A DNA stretch of 64,000 nucleotides from Micromonospora okii. GTDB taxonomy: Bacteria; Actinomycetota; Actinomycetes; Mycobacteriales; Micromonosporaceae. The first letter of the stretch is position 1; each line of letters begins with the position of its first letter. A program made the translations under genes and the position numbers. Of this stretch, positions 33,478 through 42,400 are shown one piece after another. The DNA lies in contig NZ_BBZF01000021.1 in assembly GCF_020884795.1 (NCBI RefSeq), positions 173,349-237,348 of the forward strand. Direction: 5' to 3'. The notes beneath the pieces were generated by a model, which saw nothing but the letters and a program-made list of their open reading frames with translations, did not search any database and was not told the DNA's origin.

Positions 33478-36400
33478 TCAGACGGAGATCGCCACCGGGT
33501 TCGTGGCCTGGTCACCGCCGAGCAGTTCGCGCAGGTGCGCGGCGATCATTTCTGGTGTCGGATAGGCGAAGACGAGATTGGCGGCGATCTTCGTATCGGT
33601 GAGGTCGCGCAGCCGGTTGCGCAGCTCGATGGCGGTCAGCGAGTCGAAGCCGATCTCGAACAGCCCCTGGTCCGCGTCGACGTGGTGGGTCGGGCCGTGG
33701 CCCAGGACGGCGGCCACCTCGGCCCGTACCAGGTCGAGCAGGATCTTCTCCTGGTCGGCGGCGGGCAGCCCGGCCAGCCGCTCGGTGAGCCGCCCGCGCT
33801 CGTCACCGGCCGCCGCGGTGTGCGCCAGTTGCCGGCCCGCCCGGACCAGGTCGCGCAGCATATGCGGCACGACCCCGCCCGCCGAGGCGTCGGCGCGCAC
33901 GCCGCGCAGGTCCAGCTTGGCGGGCACCAGCAGCGCCTGCTCCGCGCCGAGGGCGGCGTCGAAGAGCTCCATGCCCTCCGTGGGCGTCAGGGCCAGGAGC
34001 CCGCCCCGCCGGCTCATCCGGGCCCGGGTCAGCTCGTCGGTGTTGGCCGCCATGCCGGTGCTCTGGTCCCACAGGCCCCAGGCCAGCGAGAGGCCCGGCA
34101 GGCCCAGGGACCGGCGGTGGGCCATCAACCCGTCCAGGAACGCGTTCGCCGCCGCGTAGCTGCCGCTGCCCGCGCCCATGAACACCGCCGACACCGACGA
34201 GTAGACGACGAAGGCCGTGAGATCCATTCCGCGGGTCAGCTCGTCGAGGTGCCGCACCGCGTCGACCTTCGGCGCGAACACCTCCGCCAGCCGCTCCGGC
34301 GTGACCGTGCCGATCACCCCGGCGTCCGAGACGCCGGCCGTGTGTACGACGGCCGTCGGGCGGTGCTCCGCGAGCAGGGCCGCGACCCGGTCCCGGTCGG
34401 ACATGTCGCAGGCCACGACCGACACCTCCGCGCCCCGCGCGGCGAGGTCGGCGACGAGGGCCGCCGCGCCCTCGGCGTCGGGACCGCGCCGGCTGGCCAG
34501 CACGAGCCGCCGTACGCCGTACCGGCTGGTCAGGTGCCGGGCCACGAGGCCGCCCAGCGACCCGGTGCCGCCGGTGACCAGGACCGTGGAGTCCGGGTCG
34601 AACGCCGCCGGGTCGGCCGGCACGGCAGCCGTGGCACGGGCGAGCCGGGGCACCGACAGGGCACCGCCCCGGACGGCGACCTGCGGCTCCCCGCTGGCCA
34701 GCAGCGGCCCCAGCACGGACTCCGCCGCGTCGCCGGCGGCCGGGTCGAGGTCGACCAGGACGATCCGGTCGGGGTTCTCGGCCTGGGCTGCCCGCACCAG
34801 CCCCCAGACCGCCGCGCCCGCCGGATCGCCCACCGCGCCGTCCCCGGCGGGCACCGCGCCGCGCGTCGCGACCACCAGCCGGCACGCCTCGAGCCCACCC
34901 CCGTCCAACCAGCACTGGACCGCGTCCAGCACCCGGCTGGTCAGCCCCAGCACGTCGGTGCCGTCGCCGACCGCCTCCAGGACCGCCACCGCCGGGGCGT
35001 CCGCCGCCCCGGACAGCACGTCGTCGGCCAGGTTCGCCACCTGTTCCGCGTCGGCCACCGGCAGCCAGGACGGCGCGGGCACCCCGTCGGGCGGGGGCAG
35101 GGGCGTCCAGTCCACCCGGAACAGCGAGTCGGCGCGCGCGCCGCCCGCCGCCGCCGCGTCCAACTGCTCGGCGGAGATGCGCCGGCCCACCAGCGAGTCC
35201 AGCGTCACGACCGGGCCGCCGGCCTCGTCCCCGGCCTGGAGCGACATCGCGTCGGGCTCGGGGCTCGTGACCCGTACGCGCAGCACGGCCGCGCCGGCCG
35301 CGTGCAGCCGCAGCCCGTTCCACGCGAACGGCAGCGACAGTTCCCGCCCGTCCGGCTCGCCCTCGGCGTCGCCGCCGCCCGCCGGGGCGGCGAGCATGGT
35401 CGAGTGCAGGGCGGCGTCGAGCAGCGCGGGGTGGATGCCGAACCGGCCGGCCTCCGCGCGGTGCTCCTCGGGGAGCGCGACCTCGGCGAAGAGTTCCTCG
35501 CCGCGCCGCCACACCGCCCGTACGGCCCGGAACGTCGCCCCGTATCCGTACCCCACCCGGGCGAGCCGCCCGTAGCCGCCGCCGATGTCCACCGGCTCCG
35601 CGCCGGCCGGCGGCCAGGCGGTGAAGTCGAAGCGCTCGCGGGCGGCGGGCGCGCCGGTCAGCATCCCCGTGGCGTGCCGCGTCCACGCGCCCGGGTCGGC
35701 GTCGTCGGGTCGGGAGTAGACGTCGACCGTGCGCGCCCCGCGCCCGTTCGGCCCGCCCAGGGCGACCTGCACCCGCACGCCGCCGGACTCCGGCACCACC
35801 AGCGGGGCCTCGATCACCAGCTCGTCCAGCACCGAGCACCCCGCCTCGTCGCCGGCCCGCACCGCCAACTCCACCAGCCCGCTGCCGGGGACGATCACCA
35901 CCCCGCCGATCTCGTGGTCGGCGAGCCAGGGGTGGGTGCGCAGCGATAGCAGCGAGGTGAACACCAGCCCGTCGGAGTGCGGCAGCTCCACGACCGCGCC
36001 GAGCAGCGGGTGGTCGGCGGCCGACTGCCCCAGCGACGCCGCGTCGGTGGCGGGTTCGGTCGCGTGGAGCCAGTAGTGCTCGTGGTCGAAGGCGTACGTC
36101 GGCAGGTCGACCCGCGTGGACGCCGGCCCGGCGGGCAGCGTCGCGGCCCAGTCGACGGCGACGCCGCGCACGAACAGCTCGGCCACCGACGCCAGCACCG
36201 ACCGCTCCTCCGGGCGACCGTCGCGCAGCGCCGGAACGCACACCGCCTCCGTGGCCGTCTCCGCCACCATCGGGGTCAACGCCGCGCCGGGACCCAGCTC
36301 GACGAAGTGCGACCCGCCGTGCGCCACCGCCGCCGCGACCCCGTCGGCGAACCGCACCGGCCGCCGCACGTGCTCCACCCAGTAGCGCGGGTCTTCGAGC

Positions 36401-39400
36401 TCACCCGGCCCGGCGAGTCGCCCGGTCAGGTTCGACACCACCGGGACCACCGGCGGCTGCCACACCACTCCCGCCAGCTCGGCGGCGAACGCCTCCAGCA
36501 TCGGCTCCATCCGCGCCGAGTGGAACGCGTGCGACACCACCAGCCGCTTCGTCTTGTGCCCCCGCCCCCGCAGCTCCTCCGCCGCCGCCAGCACCGCCTC
36601 CTCGTCACCCGAGAGCACCACCGACGCCGGACCGTTGACCGCCGCGACCTCCACACCCCCGCCCAGCAGCCCCGCGACCTCCGCCTCAGTCACGGCCACC
36701 GCCACCATCGCCCCACCCGGCGGCAACGCCTGCATCAACCGACCCCGCGCCGCCACCACCCGCGCCGCATCCCCCAACGACAACACCCCGGCCGCATACG
36801 CCGCCGAAATCTCACCGATCGAGTGCCCCACCACCACATCCGGCCGCACACCCCACGACGACACCAACCGGAACAGAGCAGACTCCACCGCGAACAACCC
36901 CGCCTGCGTGAACACCGTCAGATTCACGAGGTCACCGCTGCGCGGCGCCCGCCCCAACACCACATCCGCCACCGGGTGATCCACCCACCCCGCAAGACAC
37001 TCATCCAGCAGCCCACACGCCTCGTCGAACGCCGCCGCGAACACCGGATACCGGTCGTACAACCCACGACCCATCCCCACCCGCTGCGAACCCTGCCCCG
37101 GAAACACCCACACGACCCTGCCCGGCAGGCCCGAGGCGGCCACCCTGCCGACCACCAGGCCGGGCGCGGTCCCGCGGTCGGCCAGCGCCCGCAGCCCGGT
37201 CAGCGTCTCCTCGCGGGACCCGGCCACCAGGACGGCGCGCTCGCCGAACACGGAGCGGCCGGAGGCCAGCGCGCGGGCCACCCCGGCCGGCGGCACCTCG
37301 CCGGAGTCCTCGACGAACGCCGCGAGCCGCCCGGCCTGGCCCGCGAGGGCACCGGCGCTGCGCGCCGAGACGACCAGCGGCACCACCGCGTCGGGGGCCT
37401 CGGCGGGGACGGGCCGCGCCTCCTCGGGGGGCGCCTCCTCGATGATGAGGTGCGCGTTCGTGCCGCTGATGCCGAAGGAGGAGACGCCCGCCCGGCGCGG
37501 GCGGCCGTTGCGCGACCACTTCCGCGCCTCGGTCAGCAGTTCCACCTCGCCGACGGACCAGTCGACCTGGCTCGTGGGCCTGCTGACGTGCAGCGTCGGG
37601 GGCAGGACGTCGTGGCGCAGCGCCTGCACCATCTTGATCACGCCGGCGACGCCGGCCGCCGACTGGGCGTGGCCGATGTTCGACTTGATCGAGCCCAGCC
37701 AGAGCGGGCTGCCGGGGTCGCGGCCCTGCCCGTAGGTCGCCAGCAGGGCCTGCACCTCGATCGGGTCGCCCAGGGCGGTGCCCGTGCCGTGCCCCTCCAC
37801 CACGTCCACGTCGGACGGGGTCAGGCCCGCGCCCGCGAGGGCCCGGCGGATCACCCGCTGCTGCGCCGGGCCGTTGGGGGCGGTGAGGCCGTTGGACGCG
37901 CCGTCCTGGTTCACCGCGCTGCCGCGCAGCACGGCCAAGACCCGGTGGCCACGCTCCCGCGCCACTGAGAGTCGTTCGAGGACGACCACGCCGACGCCCT
38001 CGGCCCAGCCGGTGCCGTCCGCGCCGTCCGCGTACGCCTTGCACCGCCCGTCGCCGGCCAGGCCGCGCTGGCGGGAGAACGCCACGAAGGTGCCCGGCGT
38101 GGCCATGACGGTCACGCCGCCGGCCAGCGCCATCGAGCACTCGCCGGACCGCAGCGCCTGCGCGGCCAGGTGCATCGCCACCAGCGACGACGAGCAGGCC
38201 GTGTCGATCGTGACCGCCGGGCCCTCGAAGCCGAACACGTACGACACCCGGCCGGAGGCCACGCTCGACGCCCCGGCCGTGCTCGCGAAGCCCTCCAGCT
38301 CGGGCGCGGGGACGCCGATGCCGTACCCCTGGGCGGAGACCCCGGTGAAGACGCCGACGTCGGTACCCTTCAGCGAGGCCGGGTCGATGCCCACCCCCTC
38401 CAGGGCCTCCCACGACGTCTCCAGCAGCAGCCGCTGCTGCGGGTCCATCGCGAGGGCCTCCCGGGGCGAGATCCCGAAGAACCCGGCGTCGAACAGCCCC
38501 GCGCCCTGGAGGAAGCCGCCCTGGCTGGTGTAGGAGGTGCCCCTGCGGTCGGGGTCCGGGTCGAAGAGGCCGTCGAGGTCCCAGCCCCGGTCCTCGGGGA
38601 AGGGCGACACGCCCTCGCGCCCCTCGAAGACCATCCGCCACAGGTCGTCCGGGTTCTCCACGCCGCCCGGCAGGCGGCACGCCATGCCCACGATCGCGAT
38701 GGGCTCGTCGGGGGCGGCGACGGCGACGACCGCCGCCGGAGCGCCGGCCGCCGGCTCGCCCAGCTCGTCGCGCAGGTAGCGGGCGAGCGCCACCGGCGTG
38801 GGGTAGTCGAAGACCAGCGTCGCGGGCAGCTTCATCCCCGTCGCCTCGCGCAGCCGGTTGCGCAGCTCCACCGAGGTCAGCGAGTCGAAGCCGGCGTCCT
38901 TGAACGCCGCGTCCGGCCGTACGGCGTCCGCGCCGGAGTGCCCGAGCACGACCGCGACCTGGCCGCGCACCAGGTCCAGCAGCAGCGCCTCCCGCTCGGC
39001 GGCCCCGAGACCGGCCAGCCGCCGGGCCAGCCCGCCGTCGCCCGCCGCCGCCGACCGCGCCTGCTGCCGACGCGGCCGGACCAGGTCGCGCAGCAGGTAC
39101 GGGACGTTCGCGCGGCTCGCCCGCAGGTCCAGCTTGACCGGGACCAGCAGCGCCGGCCCGGACGCCACGGCGGCGTCGAAGAGCTCCATGCCCTCGGCGG
39201 GGGTCATCGCCAGGACGCCGCCCCGGCTCATCCGCGCCTGGTCGGCGCCGCCCAGGTGCGCGGTCATGCCGTCGGTCTGGTCCCACAGGCCCCAGGCCAG
39301 CGACACGCCCGGCAGTCCGGCGGCCCGACGCCGGGCGACCGCCGCGTCGAGGAAGGCGTTGGCCGCCGCGTAGTTGCCCTGGCCGGCGGAGCCGAACACG

Positions 39401-42400
39401 CCGGACGCGGAGGAGAAGATGACGAACGCGCGCAGGTCCAGGCCCCGGGTCAGCTCGTCCAGGTGGCGGACCGCGTCGACCTTCGGCGCGAACACGGTGG
39501 CCAGCCGCTCGGGGGTCAGCGCCCCGATCACGCCGTCGTCCAGCACGCCCGCCGTGTGCACCACGCCCGTCGGGCGGTGCTCGGCCAGCAGGGCCGCCGT
39601 CTGGTCGCGGTCCGACACGTCGCACGCGACGACCGACACCGCCGCGCCCTGCCCGGTCAGCTCGGCGACCAGCTCCGGCGCGCCGTCGGCGGCCGGGCCG
39701 CGCCGGCTGGCGAGGACCAGCCGCCGCACGCCGTGCCGGGAGACGAGGTGCCGCGCGACCAGGGCGCCCAGCGATCCGGTGCCGCCGGTGACCAGGACGG
39801 TGTCCTCGGGGCCGAACGCGGCCGGGGTGTCGCCGGCCGGCTCGGTGGTACGCGCCAGCCGGGGAGCCGACAGCGTGGTGCCCCGCACCGCGACCTGGGG
39901 TTCGCCGCTGGCCAGCACCGCGCCCAGCACCGCCTCCGGCCCGTCGACAGCGGCGGGGTCCAGGTCCAGCAGGACGATCCGGTCCGGGTTCTCGGCCTGC
40001 GCGGAACGCACCAGGCCCCACACCGCCGCCGCACCCGGATCGACCACCGCGCCGTCACCGGCGGGCACCGCGCCCCGGGTCACCACCACCAGCCGCGACT
40101 CCTCCGGCCCGGCGGCCAGCCACGCCTGCACGACGCCCAGCACCCGCGCGGTGACGGCCAGCGCGTCGTCTCCGCCGGCCGCCTCCAGCACCGCCGCCGT
40201 GGGCGCGTCGCCGGCCAGCGCCGCGACGTCGTCGACGGTGGCCACCGGCACCCACGAGGGCGCGGCCCCGCCGGCGGTCGTGGGCAGGGCGCTCCAGTCC
40301 ACGCGGAACAGCGCGTCCCGGATGCCCGCCGCCGAGGTGTCCAGCCGCTCGGTGGAGACCGGCCGGGACACCAGCGAGCCGACCGACACCACGGGGCCGC
40401 CGGTCTCGTCCGCCGCCTCCACCGAGATGGCGCTGGGCCCGTCGGCCACCAGCCGCACGCGCAGCGCGGACGCGCCCGCCGCGTGCAGCGCCGTCCCGTT
40501 CCACGCGAACGGCAGCACCGGCGGCCCGGCCTCCTCCGCCGTGGCGGTGCCGAGCATGCCCGCGTGCAGGGCGGCGTCGAGCAGCGCGGGGTGGATGCCG
40601 AACCGGCCGGCCTCCGCGCGGTGCTCCTCGGGCAGCGCGACCTCGGCGAAGACCTCCTCGCCGCGCCGCCACACCGCCCGCAGCCCCTGGAACGACGGCC
40701 CGTACGCGTAGCCGCGCTCCACCAGGTCGGCGTAGAAGCTGTCGATCTCGACCGGCTGGGCGCCCGGCGGCGGCCAGGCGGCGAAGTCGAACCCGGAGCC
40801 GGGCGCGGCCGGCGCGTCCGACAGCAGGCCCGTGGCGTGCCGGGTCCAGTCGTCGCCGTCGCCGTCGCGCTGGGAGTAGACGTCGACCGTGCGCGCCCCG
40901 GTCTCCCCCGGGCCGCCCACCGCCACCAGCACCCGCACCCCGCCGCGCTCCGGGACGGCCAGCGGGGCCTCGATCACCAGCTCGTCCAGGACCGGGCAGC
41001 CGACCTCGTCGCCCGCGCGGACCGCCAGCTCCACCAGCCCGGTGCCCGCGACGAGCACCGCGCCGCCGATCTCGTGGTCGGCGAGCCAGGGGTGGGTGCG
41101 CAGCGACAGCAGCGAGGTGAACACCAGCCCGTCGGAGTGCGGCAGCCGCACGACCGCGCCGAGCAGCGGGTGGTCGGCGGCCGACTGCCCCAGCGACGCC
41201 GCGTCCGCCGCCGAGTCGCCGGGCGGCAGCCAGTAGTTCCGGCGGTCGAAGGCGTACGTGGGCAGGTCCACGTGCCCGGTCACGGGCGGCAGCAGGGCGG
41301 CCCAGTCGACGGCGACGCCGCGCACGAACAGCTCGGCCACCGACGCCAGCACCGACCGCTCCTCCGGGCGACCGTCGCGCAGCGCTGGCACGCACGTCAC
41401 CTCGGTGCCGGCCGCCGCCGCCGACTCCGCCACCATCGCGGTCAGCGCCGCGCCGGGGCCCAGCTCCACGAAGAGCGACCCGCCGTGCGCCACCGCCGCC
41501 GCGACCCCGTCGGCGAACCGCACCGGCCGCCGCGCGTTCTCCACCCAGTAGCGTGGATCGGCCAGCTCACCCGGCCCGGCCAACCGCCCGGTCACGGTGG
41601 AGACCACCGCAATCGACGGCTCCCCCCAGGCCACGTCCGCCAGCTCCGCCGCGAACTCGGCCAGCATCGGCTCCATCCGCGCCGAGTGGAACGCGTGCGA
41701 CACCACCAACCGCTTCGCCTTGTGCCCCCGCCCCCGCAGCTCCTCCGCCGCCGCCAGCACCGCCTCCTCGTCACCCGAGAGCACCACCGACGCCGGACCG
41801 TTGACCGCCGCGACCTCCACACCCCCGCCCAGCAGCCCCGCGACCTCCGCCTCCGTCACGGCCACCGCCACCATCGCCCCACCCGGCGGCAACGCCTGCA
41901 TCAACCGACCCCGCGCCGCCACCACCCGCGCCGCATCCCCCAACGACAACACCCCGGCCGCATACGCCGCCGAAATCTCACCGATCGAGTGCCCCACCAC
42001 CACATCCGGCCGCACACCCCACGACGACACCAACCGGAACAGAGCAGACTCCACCGCGAACAACCCCGCCTGCGTGAACACCGTCAGATTCACGAGGTCA
42101 CCGCTGCGCGGCGCCCGCCCCAACACCACATCCGCCACCGGGTGATCCACCCACCCCGCAAGACACTCATCCAGCAGCCCACACGCCTCGTCGAACGCCG
42201 CCGCGAACACCGGATACCGGTCGTACAACCCACGACCCATCCCCACCCGCTGCGAACCCTGCCCCGGAAACACCCACACGACCCTGCCCGCCCCGGCCGT
42301 ACCGGTGACCAGGTTGGGCGCGGTCGCGCCGGTCGCCAGCGCCTCCAGCCCGGCCAGGGCCTCCCCGGCCGAGTCCACGAGCACCACGGCGCGCTCGCCG

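Noticed and set aside
36496..42290. The AT9/AT10 repeat as a mobile element
   Set aside because: It has no terminal inverted repeats or transposase, lies in frame inside two coding domains, and is best explained by gene conversion.
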